Below, piece after piece: positions 12,042-23,500 of a stretch of DNA of 63,252 nt. Each line of letters starts with the position of its first letter. Positions within the stretch are counted from its first letter, which is position 1. The DNA is from Amanita rubescens (lineage: Eukaryota > Basidiomycota > Agaricomycetes > Agaricales > Amanitaceae), in NCBI GenBank assembly GCA_015039365.1, contig WION01000300.1, positions 1-63,252 on the forward strand, written 5' to 3'. Under the pieces are notes generated by a model that was not told the DNA's origin, ran no database searches, and saw nothing but the letters and a program-made list of their open reading frames with translations. The position numbers were made by a program, and so were the translations under genes.

Positions 12042-12630
12042 GATGTTAGATGCACGGGAATTGGTGACAGTGAGCCATACTCTACTTATCATCGCTGACC
12101 CTTAGCTGTAACACGTTGGATTAATCGGCAAGCGAACAAGCGAAACAGGCGAAATCGCTTACCGACATCAATACCTGCTGATCTATTGACTCGTCCAGAC
12201 TCCTATCACGCCTCATGCAAAGAGGACAAAGATCACATCAAGGTTAGCCCCTGCTGGTGTGGATAGGGGCGCTTGCTAGGCAGGAAGGGATGACGGGATA
12301 AGCGTTTCATATGGTGTTTCAGCACATTTGAGGGAATATTAATGCGTCACAAGGCGCTACATGTTGCGCTACACGCGTTTTGGTCGATCTACTTGTATGA
12401 TTTCATTTGATATGGGACGTATTTATACAGTAACAATGATGTAAGGAACGAATATAGTAAATGCTGAGATGCGAGCATGTGGTCATCTATGAATCTATGA
12501 TAGTGTTCGCGTACGCACCAATGTACCTTCAATATCCATTAGGAATACTACCACCTTATCCTCAGAGCTTCTCAGCGAAATATTCGACGTTGATGACTGT
12601 AGGTGCGTGAGTGAGGCCATATGTGTGTGC
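12042..12630. other. Upstream region of the ParB-like gene
   Basis: About 590 bp without a supported reading frame or dyad element, followed by the next dyad cluster. It probably contains the promoter of the ParB-like gene, but no specific core motif stands out. Confidence 0.4.
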
Positions 12631-12635
12631 AGAAT

Positions 12636-13628
12636 TTCCGCCTACTTGAACATCGTTATCGGCGGATGATGGTGATATTTCTGAGCACATTGTCCGCCTA
12701 TTTGAACGTTGTTATAGGCGGACGGCGTTGGTATAGCTGACAGGTGTACTTGAACGTCCACAGTGGCGAAGGTTCTGGGTATATCTGAGCAGACGGTCCA
12801 CCTATTTGAACGTCGTTATCGGCGGACGGCATTGGTATGCCTGAGCGGTGTACTTGAACGTCGTCAGTGGCGAAGGTTCTGGGTATATCTGAGAGATGGT
12901 CCGCCTACTTGAACCTTGTTATTGGCGGATGATGTTGGCATGCGTGGAGTCTGCCACTATTAACGTCATCATTGGTGGGCATTAAGTACTCACATGGCAT
13001 ATCTCTTCATAGTCTTGTACTATTCGGCTTGGTGCACAGAGAAGCGGTGTGATCATCCGCCGATGTTGACAATCAGATACGCGGTGTGATCATCCGCCGA
13101 TGTTGACAATTGCATATGCGGCGTAACACAAGACAGCTGGCACAAGTCATCAGTGTAAATGTCCACTGACGATGACGACGGTATATGTGAACATGACGTA
13201 CCTGCCACCTCAACAATTCAGCCTCTTTCCTAAGTTCTGTAAGCACTTCTGCATCCCCCCAACCTTTTACACATCAGCAAATGCATATATGGCCTTCATA
13301 ACATACGTACCTATTGGTGGACATTAGGTCCAGAAGTTCGTATCGCATGGGAACATCTTCCTATATCCCCACCCACCATCCTATTGGGCAATGTTTGGAC
13401 GCCTCCGCCGATTCCGATGTCTGAATCGGCGGCTTCCACTTTCACGTTGCCTCACCGCTCTAGTAATCAAAACACACTGGGTAAGAAGTCTGATCATCTC
13501 TTTTACTTAATGATGTTCCTGTGTTGCTCAGGCATCCGCCGATTCAGACGATTGAATCGGCGGATACTCAAATATGTTGATCGGAAATGTTTGGACGCCT
13601 CCGCCAATTCCGATGTCTGAATCGGCGG
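12636..13628. repeat. Dyad-element cluster in the divergent spacer
   Basis: Copies lie near 12636, 12691, 12796, 12898, 13053, 13091, 13400, 13534 and 13599, with several degenerate ones between (for example near 12747, 12850 and 12950). The copies at 13400, 13534 and 13599 form a subtype with a symmetric interior (TCCGCCGATTC...GAATCGGCGG). The 12.6-12.9 kb copies share a TTGAAC centre. Some are separated by a second repeated phrase, 'gtgtacttgaacgt...agtggcgaagg'. Confidence 0.8.
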
Positions 13629-13639
13629 CTTCCACTTTA

Positions 13640-14935
13640 TCATTGCCACGCAGCTCTCTCTCACCAATAGCCTGGCTCTCATTCAACACTGCTGATGACA
13701 CTCGGGCTTGAGCGCAGAGTTTCATTACAGCTACGTTCACATCTCTGCATCAATTCTCTCTCAACATCAATGGCTTGGCATCTCATTCAAAGCCACCAAC
13801 AACACTCGGGCTTGACAGCTACGTTCGTTTCTCGACGTCGATATCTCTCTAGGGAATGACTTGGCCTCTCGTTTGACGCTGCTAATGACACTCAGGCTTG
13901 AGCGCAGAGTCTCGTCACAGCTACGTTCGTTTCTCAACATCAATATCTCTCTAGGGAATGACTTGGCCTCTCGTTCAACGTGCTAACGACACTCGGGCTT
14001 GAGCGCAGAGTCTCGTCACAGCTACGTTCGTTTCTCAACATCAATATCTCTCTAGGGAATGACTTGGCCTCTCATTCAACGTGCTAATGACACTCAGGCT
14101 TGAGCGCAGAGTCTCATCACAGCTACGTTCGTTTCTCAACATCAATATCTCTCTAGGGAATGACTTGGCCTCTCGTTCAACGCGCTAATGACACTCGGGC
14201 TTGAGCGCATAGTCTCGCCACAGCTACGTTCGTTTCTCAACATCAATATCTCTCTAGGGAATGACTTGGCCTCTCGTTCAACGTGCTAACGACACTCGGG
14301 CTTGAGCGCATAGTCTCGTCACAGCTACGTTCGTTTCTCAACATCAATATCTCTCTAGGGAATGACTTGGCCTCTCATTCAACGTGCTAATGACACTCAG
14401 GCTTGAGCGCAGAGTCTCATCACAGCTACGTTTGTTTCTCAACATCAATATCTCTCTAGGGAATGACTTGGCCTCTCGTTCAACGCGCTAATGACACTCG
14501 GGCTTGAGCGCATAGTCTCGCCACAGCTACGTTCGTTTCTCAACATCAATATCTCTCTAGGGAATGACTTGGCCTCTCGTTCAACGTGCTAACGACACTC
14601 GGGCTTGAGCGCATAGTCTCGTCACAGCTACGTTCGTTTCTCAACATCAATATCTCTCTAGGGAATGACTTGGCCTCTCATTCAACGTGCTAATGACACT
14701 CAGGCTTGAGCGCAGAGTCTCATCACAGCTACGTTTGTTTCTCAACATCAATATCTCTCTAGGGAATGACTTGGCCTCTCGTTCAACGCGCTAATGACAC
14801 TCGGGCTTGAGCGCAGAGTCTCGCCACAGCTATCTTCGCCTCCCACCATGATTATCTCTCTCATGAATGGCCTCACCTCTCGCACAAGCTGCTAGCGACA
14901 CTCACGCTTGAGCATGGACTCTCGTCACAACTACT
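13640..14935. repeat. 101-bp tandem satellite with three-unit higher-order repeat
   Basis: About 13 units carry the marker 'cttgagcgca' at 13707, a truncated one near 13811, then 13897, 13998, 14099, 14200, 14301, 14402, 14503, 14604, 14705, 14806 and a diverged one near 14907. The interval is exactly 101 bp over the central copies. Variants at three sites (cattcaacgtgctaatg/cagg; cgttcaacgcgctaatg with tcgcca; cgttcaacgtgctaacg with tcgtca) recur in the same order every 303 bp. The array has no open frame and no dyad element inside it, although dyads flank it on both sides. Confidence 0.92.
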
Positions 14936-14978
14936 TCACTTCTCAACATCAATCAATCTCTTTCAATATGTTCCTGCT

Positions 14979-15248
14979 CATCCGCCAATTCTGATGCGTG
15001 AATTCGCGGATAGTACTTTAACCTGGCACAAGACACTTTGTATTATTTAACATTAAAATAGAAACGAGAGATCCGCCTATTTTAACATTGACATCGGCGG
15101 AATAATAGTTATTCAAACGCCATCATCGGCTGATGAAAAGACAGAGAAATGTTCCGCCAATTCCAATGTTGTCATTGGCGGATCATAAGTCATGTTATGC
15201 TCTGAAGGCAGAAATCATTCCGCCTATTCTCATGTCTTCATCCGCGGT
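14979..15248. repeat. Last cluster of 30-bp dyad elements
   Basis: Four copies near 14979, 15070, 15150 and 15219 keep the TCCGCC-N18-GGCGGA frame (15070 and 15150 are close to consensus; 14979 and 15219 have imperfect right arms CGCGGA and CGCGGT). I found no further copy to the right in the window, so this marks the outer boundary of the family. Confidence 0.8.
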
Positions 15249-15545
15249 TAAATATGTACTGAATGATATAAATACCAATTCAGAACCCTGAAACTCATCA
15301 CCCACACTTCTAGATGCCTCAGCCACATATGTTTTTATGTCAATATGTTAGGTTTCATATGTGTTATATACATTCTAACCAAATATATCCGCGCATTATT
15401 TTTAAACTTTGGACCATGCAGTGGGCAAAATTGATACCCTGAACCCCCCCCTGTATACCCTGAACCCCCCACCCTTACTGACTTAGGCCTATATAATTAG
15501 CCCTGCCCCTCCCGCCGTGCAGCCGTACCGCAGTACTGGCCCACA

Positions 15546-15715
15546 CTGTACCCGGCCTGGCCGGACGGTTGGTATAGGGTGAAGAGACGAGTCAACGACG
15601 TTCATGCTTACACTACACGGGTAGTAGGCCCTGTTGTGTCGTTACATCACAGAAGCTATCTCTGATATGGCCGCACTATCAACCCACCCACTGTATCCGG
15701 CCAGGCTGGACAGTC
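15546..15715. repeat. CCGGCCTGGCCGG palindromes upstream of the KOW gene
   Basis: Two copies of a second palindrome family lie at about 15551 (CCCGGCCTGGCCGGACGG) and 15698 (ATCCGGCCAGGCTGGACAG). They are 370-540 bp upstream of the KOW gene start and just right of the last 30-bp dyad. A TATA-like stretch (gcctatataattag) lies at about 15487. Confidence 0.7.
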
Positions 15716-16085
15716 GATAGTACCCATAGTGTCATATTCAAACGTACGTCGTACGCAAGTGCGTGGATCCTCGTCACTCGTACATTTCGCAATCGTAGAT
15801 AACTAACCAATCAACATCGCTCGCAAGCCCCAAACGGGGCCATTCAATAACTAAATAAGCAATCAGGTAATTCCTCATCATTTCTCCCAGCGCTAGCTCC
15901 GATGCGTCGCCGCCCAACAGGTTCTGGCGCTGTAGTTGGATATTTGTTCATATTTGTAGTGTCAACAATGAAAGTCGTGCCATATCAACTCCATCTTCCC
16001 ACGCTTCAGCCTTCTATATTTCACAAGTAGCACCGAATTGTAGCTACACTAAGGAGTCCCATTCACAGTATTGAATTGAATTGAT

Positions 16086-18410
16086 ATGAGTATGGCGACT
16101 CGAATGAGCGGAAATGAAGGATTACAGGCGGTAAGTTAGAAGAGGATTGCCGTTCCAATTGTTTGCACGCGACCTCATTAAACACGTTGTACAGATGGAC
16201 GGCGCAAGTCACGCAAGCAGTCATGATGAGCGGTCGGTAAGTGTTCAAGAGATTCACGTCCGCATTGCTTAATGCGTTGTACAGTTGGATCATATGCAAG
16301 AACCGGCTCGTAAGCGGAGACGAGTCCAGGTCGTTTCTCAATTTCTCGATCTAGAGGCGGATGCTGCTGGTGACGGGGAGGAAGAGGAATATGAACAGGA
16401 TGAGGATGAAGAGGATGACGGCAATGATGATGATAATTTAGATGAGGGTGTAGATGGTATGTTTGCAAACGATGCTAAATTTTATCATATTGGAACTAAA
16501 TTGTGAAGATGTTGAGGATGCCCAGATAACGGTGGATCGACATCAAGAGTTTGAACAATACATCAACGATATGATGGGGCCATATCTACAGCGACCCGCC
16601 AATCACCAGCCTTCAAAACAAGCTAGCCATGATGACGACGACGGTTCTCTCATGAAGCCTCCCTGCTGGCTCCGTTTATGCAAGAAACACCCAGACTTCG
16701 ATAAAGGCATCAAACGATACCGTGCCGATGCCGCCATAGGCTTTGGGCTAAACGATGGCTCTTATGACGTACTTTTGATACCTCGATATCGGTTCAAATT
16801 TGAGCGGCGTGGCGGGCGTCCTCCTCGAAGACTGTTCAATGGCCCGGGCGATGTCACACCAGGCGGCCTGAAGGCAAGGAAAATCGGCAAAGATACGTAT
16901 AAATTTCTCTTAGACAAAATCTTTGTACCATTTGTTGTGAAGCGAGGCGTTCCTGCAAAATTCTTCGAAAAAGGAAAGGCTGTTCGATCGGCAGACGTCG
17001 CATATTTTGCGTCAGGAATGCTAACGTTCAGGTTGAACCATGCGATAATGGTTGAGGAGAAGCACAACCGATTCATGCTTATCTCCAGCGAACTCTTTCT
17101 GCGCAGTCCGCTAGAGGCACGGGAAAAGGTCAAGGTTGAAACGGGGACTTTTATGAGTATGGAGGGTGAGGTAGTGATGGCGAATCATGATGACGACACG
17201 TATAGTGTGCGAGTCGATGGTAAGGAGGATGTGGAGGAGGTCGAAGGGGTGCATCTTCGGCGCCGTTTCTCCGTCGGTGACCACGTCTCTGTAGTCACCT
17301 CATTAGCGAATGGCTGGGCAGGGAGTGTGGGCTTCATCACAAAGCTAGAGGGCGGTCTGATCACCGTTCAAAGTCGGGACACAAAGGATGAGGTACGTCG
17401 ATCATCTATTTTAACGTTAGAGTTTGAAATGAACGCTGTCAACTGCAGTTAGAGGTTCATGGCTGGCAGCTCAAGTCCTACTTTATGTCCTTTTCCCATG
17501 GCCCTGCACCACCTCGGCCTCCAATGCAGAAGTTCACTCGCGATCGGCTGAGGGTTCATATTGGGAGGAATGCGAAAATAGGTGGCCGACACGCCTACAA
17601 AGGGACGTTGGTATCTGTCCAGGACGTTGCCGGAGATGATTCCCTACGCGTGCAGCAGCGTGGCGCACAATGGATAATGAACGTGCCGATTGAACTTTTG
17701 TACGATGAAGTGTAAGTGTCCCTAGTCCACCAGTAACGGTGTATTGATGGTATAACAGAACCGGCTTCCCCCTCACTGTTCCTCAATCCTTTGCACGGCC
17801 CCTTCCCATCCCTTCGTTGCCTCCCACCCCCGCCGTGGGTGGAGAAACACCCATGCCAGAGCCAAGAGACGACCCTGAAGACTCGGTCTGGAACCCAGCA
17901 GCGCCGGACCCTCCAAAAATGATTGAATGGGATGGAAGAGGTACGTAAACGAGCATCTTCGATCGTACGCATATTTATTTTCAACAAGGATACCTGGCAA
18001 ATTGGTCTACCGATGGGGACCTGCTGGACAAGCGTATTCTTGTCCGCATACGAAACACCAAGCCACAAGAAGTGCCCGTCGTTATGTTTGGCAGTGAATC
18101 GGTGGAAAACGACGAGGGGATGATCAAGGGCATAGAAAGTGGCCTTGTTCTCCTTCATCTTACCCGACGGAGCCGCATGATTCTTATGGACCCAGAGTTT
18201 CTCATTCCTGTCATGCCAACGAATGAAAAACAAACGGTAGTCGTATTATTTGGGGAGCATAAAGGCCAGGTTTTCAAAACGATGAAGCCGTCAAAGGAAT
18301 CCCCACGTGACTTCCCACTATCACCGTATGCCCTTCATCGTCGAAAAGCAATGGTTACCATCAATACCGAGAACCTTGCAAGATGTGACTATCGAGCACA
18401 AGTTACATAG
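16086..18410 (+). CDS. Spt5-like protein with KOW motifs, seven exons
   Basis: A start at 16086 and six canonical introns (for example 16131-16194 and 16237-16284) give an open frame of about 670 codons ending at 18408-18410. Two tiny first exons (45 and 42 nt) precede an exon encoding a KRRR patch and a long acidic run (DGEEEEYEQDEDEEDD), as in the N-terminus of Spt5. A globular region follows (PPCWLRLCKKHPDFDKG, then LIPRYRFKFERRGGRP). A KOW-type segment lies around FSVGDHVSVVTSLANGWAGS, continuing to VHGWQLKSY after a splice, and a second is near the C-terminus (VVVLFGEHKGQVFKT). Spt5 itself is an elongation factor of RNA polymerase II. This shorter protein lacks an obvious full NGN-KOW series and is better called an Spt5-like paralogue. 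It is divergent from the three telomere-proximal genes and flanked by the TCCGGCCTGGCCGGA palindromes. Confidence 0.72.
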
Positions 18411-18739
18411 CGTACTGTATATAGCCATATGTGAGGACTGTTTATTTTTAAACGCATATAAATGAAGCTTTTCATGATAATGGAACTGGAATGATCCTGG
18501 CATATAAATGAGACAGCTGTCGATGGATATAGAGGTATAGTGCACCACGTAATGAGGGCAACTCTGAGAGACTTGCGTACAATACAATCTTTACCTCAAT
18601 GCTCATTCGGAGGTTCAAATGTCGTGCATGCATTATATTGTTATCATTACACAGTGAACTAAAATACATTTTTGTACGGATGGCGCTTTATTTATCTAGG
18701 CATCAATTGTTGAACAAATGGCTCATATAGCCTGGCACC

Positions 18740-20345
18740 CACACCAGCCTTCCAGCCTGGCCAGATAGTATCGTGTGGGCCGATGCCGCCCTACGCTGGA
18801 CTTAATACATCAACCATCCGGCCTGGCCGGATACGGTGTGGTCTGGTGTCTTGCAATTGGGTGAGGGGAGGGGCAGTGACATCTCGGGACAACAGGCCTA
18901 GTCCCTGCGTAATGTGAGCGATGGATGACACCTAACTTGCCTACAATGTAGTACGCTATGCACGCTTATTGCCTATGCTCAACTGTCCCACCTGCGGTGC
19001 AGTGGGCTGATATGGCAATACAAATGAGAGAGAGAACCGTATCAGGCATGGCGTACATCTCAACACCCCTGGCATTTACATCCTACGCATCAACTGTCCG
19101 GCTTGGCCGGATACGGGGTACCCAGCAACCGGCTGAAGGGAGGGGCAGTGATGAACCGGGACAGTGAGTTCAATCCCTGCATATAGTGAGCACTCACCTA
19201 TAACATTACACTATGTTCACCTATGTTTTATCTTATGTTTTACGATCATGGTGGTAAGGAAACACGCAGCAAAGGGCTGTTACAACTCTGATCGCTGAAC
19301 TTTGCGTGGATCAAAATAGGATTGGACCCATTCTCCCGATTCATCACCACCCCTCCTTCAGCCAGTCAAACCCTAAACCGTATCCGGCCAGGCCGGACGG
19401 TTGATGTGTAGGATGTAAATGCCAGGTCGCTTGTTCATTCCTCACACCATTCAGGGACTAGGCCCATACACATGCAGTCTCCACCATATCCGGCCTGGCC
19501 GGACAGTTGATGCATAAGGGATCTAAATAGCCAAGTACATCTATCACTATCACCCACTGTTCATTACTCACACTATATAAGATTAACCCCCCTTTGTCTC
19601 AATATGTCACCACTGCCAGTTGGAGGCATGCCATCTCCACCATATCCAGCCTAGCCGGACAGTTGCATATGCCACTGTAAACATAGTGCAGTGTTGAAAA
19701 ATATGTATTTATTCAGCATAAATCCACTTGTAATATTAATTCTGCCATTAAGATGATCATTCCTAAATTGACATCCTGTTATGTACTCAACATTCCCATG
19801 CTATATAACATCATGTATATCGGCATTATGTTCAATACCTACTCACATTCCCACACTAAAAAAATTAACCTTGCACTGCTGCATTTACTGACTGTGTCCA
19901 GCCTGGCTGGACACATATACAGTAGGTCTGGGCTCATCACAATCTAAATAAATGGTGATCAGTGCTTGGGACAAAGATTAAATATTTTTTTAGTGTGGGA
20001 ATGTGAGTAGGTAACATAATGCCAATATACATGATGTTATATAGCATGGGAATGTTGAGTACATAACAGGATGTCAATTTTTGGTCACCAAACACCACAA
20101 CTTGCCAGTCCTGGAAAATATGGCAGGGCACAGATTGAGTAGTAAATGCAGTATCACAAATGTAAACCAACCAAGCATTCATAAACCTTTGTCCAGCCTA
20201 GACAACACAACACACACATAGTACACACACCACATGTCTGCCATGTTGTTTGGTAGTAATTGTGCTCATCACAATGGGCATCCAGCCTGGCAGGACACAG
20301 ATAAATGTGCAGCAGGTCTGGGCTCATTACTGTCCAGCCAGGTCA
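18740..20345. repeat. Dispersed TCCGGCCTGGCCGGA palindrome family
   Basis: About ten copies lie near 18750, 18812, 19097, 19380, 19487, 19643, 19897, 20193, 20281 and 20333, some decayed (for example TCCAGCCTGGCTGGAC). The best copies are perfect 15-bp palindromes in a conserved frame, 'caaC(t)GTCCGGCCTGGCCGGATAcGG', on either strand. They occupy the downstream flank of the KOW gene. No long open frame is present here. Confidence 0.78.
19763..20087. repeat. Inverted repeat with ~110-bp arms
   Basis: The sequence from about 19763 to 19870 (starting tgacatcctgttatgtactc) returns in reverse complement at about 19975-20085 (ending gagtacataacaggatgtca), with a spacer of about 105 bp that includes one CCAGCCTGGCTGG palindrome. 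Arm identity is high with a few indels. No transposase frame lies between the arms. It resembles a foldback or MITE-type element, though no target duplication was identified. Confidence 0.82.
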
Positions 20346-20559
20346 GCCATCAAATGCATGCACTGACCAGTCTGGCCTCATGAGTACTACCAGGGTCAGC
20401 CAAAAAGGCTTAACCCTAAATTAGGAGTTAAGCCTTCTGTGCTACCCTCCCACCACCCTGGAGAGTCCCAATAACCCTTTTTTGCCTGGGGCCTGGGTAA
20501 AGTGTGGGTAACAAATTACAAGATGTCTGCACCACTTTGATCAAATTTGTTATATCCAT

Positions 20560-23500
20560 TGAAGTTGCACATGCTCAGAGTGGGAATATGCAATCAACAT
20601 TTGCAAATGTCAATGTGTGACCATATGGATGCATTATGTGAAGTAGTAGGCAGATGGTGTGGTAATTGATTATGTGATTAAAGCCACATGGCCTGACCTG
20701 CCAGCAGGTGAGGTCATGTGATTGATGAGTCATGTATCTTGCATTTCTGAACAAGGTTAGAAGACCTCTGAGTCATATGCCTTACTCATTCAACCCATTG
20801 ATATTTTTCTCAATCTTCAGTTTGCTTGATAATTCTGTGACTTGAGCTGGAATGAGCAATTTGCACATTGGGTGAATTGTTTAGCTGGAGCCTGGGTGAG
20901 GTGTAGGTGACAAATTACAATATGTCTGCACCACTTTGATCAAATTTGTTATATCCATCCAAGTTGCACTATGCTGAGAGTAGGAATATGCAATCAACAT
21001 TTTCATGATGTCAATGTGTGACCATATGGATGCATTATGTGAAGATGGTGTGGTAATTGATTACATGACTAAAGCCACATGGCCTGACCTGCCAGCAGGT
21101 GAGGTCATGTGATTGATGAGTCATGTACCCTGAATTCTTGAACCAGGTTAGAAGGCCTCACATGCCTTGCTCATTCACCCATTGATAGCTGTTGCTCAAT
21201 CTTCAGTTTATTACTTCATAATACTAGAATTCAGATGGAATTGAAATTTGCACATTGGGTGGGGGTCTGGCTAAAGTGTGGGTGACAAATTACAAGATGT
21301 CTCCACCACTAAGTTGATCAAATTTGTTATATCCATCCAAATTGCACATGGTGAGAGTGGGAATATGCAATCAACATTTTCATGATGTCAAGGTATGACC
21401 ATATGGATGCATTATGTGAAGATGGTGTACTAATTGATTACCTGATTAAAGCCACATGGCCTGACCTGCCAGCAGGTGAGGTCATGTGATTGTTGAGTCA
21501 TGTATCCTGCATTTCTGAACAAGGTTAGAAGGCCTCATATGCCCTGCTCATTCAATCCATTCTGATAGCTTTTTCTCAATCTTCAGTTTATTGCTTAGTA
21601 ATTCTATGACTTGAGCTGGAATGAGCAATTTATGCATCTTCATAATGTCAATGTGTGATTCCCATAGTATGGATTCATTATGTGAGGTAGTAGGCAGATG
21701 GTGTGGTAATTGATTACATGATTAAAGCCACATGGCCTGACCTGCCAGCAGGTGAGGTCATGTGATTGATGAGTCATGTATCTTGCATTTCTGAACAAGG
21801 TTAGAAGGCCTCACATGCCTTGTTCATTCAATCCATTCTGATATATATGTCTGCACCACTTTGATCAAATTTGCTATATCTATCCAAGTTCACAATGCTG
21901 AGAGGGGGAATATGCAATCAACATTTTCAAATGTCAATGTGTGACCATATGGATGCATTATGTGAAGTAGTAGGCAGATGGTGTGGTAATTGATTACATG
22001 ATTAAGGCCACATGGCCTGACCTGCCAGCAGGTCAGGTCATGTGATTGATGAGTCATGTATCTTGCATTTCTGAACAAGGTTGGAAGGCCTCACATGCCT
22101 TGTTCATTCAATCCATTCTGATGATAGATTTGTCTGCACCACTTTGATCAAATTTGATATATCTATCCAAGTTGCACAATGCTGAGAGTGGGAATATGCA
22201 ATCAACATTTTCAAATGTCAATGTGTGACCATATGGATGCATTATGTGAAGTAGTAGGCAGATGGTATGGTAATTGATTACATGATTAAAGCCACATGGC
22301 CTGACCTGCCAGCAGGTGAGGTCATGTGATTGATGAGTCATGTATCTTGCATTTCTGAACAAGGTTAGAAGGCCTCATATGCCTTACTTTACAATATGCC
22401 AGTCTGCACCACTTTGTTATATCCATACAAGTTGCACTATGCTGAGATTGGGAATATTTACATATGTGGTAATTGATTACCTAATTAAAGCCACATGGCC
22501 TGACCTGCTAGCAGGTGAGGTCATGTGATTGATGAGTCATGTATCCTGCATTTCTGAACAAGGGTAGAAGGCCTCATATGCATTCCTCATTCAACCCATT
22601 CTGATAGCTGTTGCTCAATCTTCGGTTTATTGCTTCATAATTCTAAAATTCAACTGGAATTGAAATTTACAGTGGGTGGATTTTTTGGCTCTGGGTAAAG
22701 TGTGGGTAACAAATTACAAGATGTCTGCAATCAAATTTCTTATATCCATCCAAGTTGCACTATCCTGAGAGTGGGAATATGCAATCAACATTTGCAAGTG
22801 TCAATGTGTGACCATATGGATGCATTATCATATGTGAGGTAGTAGGCAGATGGTGTGGTAATTGATTACATGATTAAAGCCACATGGCCTGACCTGCTAG
22901 CAGGTGAGGTCATGTGATTGATGAGTCATGTATCCTGCATTTCTGAACAAGGTTAGAAGGCCTCATATGCATTGCTCATTCAACCCATTCTTCTGATGGC
23001 TGTTGCTCAATCTTCAGTTTATTGCTTCATAATTCTAGAATTCACCTGGAATTGAAATTTGCACAGTGGGTGGATTTTTTGGCTGGCATCTGGGTAAAGT
23101 GTGGGTGACAAATTACAAGATGTCTGCAATCAAATTTGTTATATCCATCCAAGTTGCACTATCCTGAGAGTGGGAATATGCAATCAACATTTTCATAATG
23201 TCAATGTGTGACCATATGGATGCATTATGTGAGGTAGTAGGCAGATGGTGTGGTAATTGTATGACTCATCAATCACATGACCTCACCTGCTGGCAGGTCA
23301 GGCCATGTGGCAGTGGCTTTACTCAGGTAATCAATTATTACATTATCTGCCTACCTTAGCACATAATGCATCCATACTATGGTCACATATTGACATCATA
23401 ATATGTTGATTGAATATTCCTGCTTTCAGCAGAGTACAACTTGGATGGATATAACAAATTTGATCAAAGTGGTGCAGACATATTGTACTTTGTCACCCAG

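Noticed and set aside
3218..15248. The 30-bp dyads as a CRISPR-like array
   Set aside because: The spacing is roughly regular, but the linkers are themselves repeated and related, the locus is eukaryotic, and no Cas-like gene is present.
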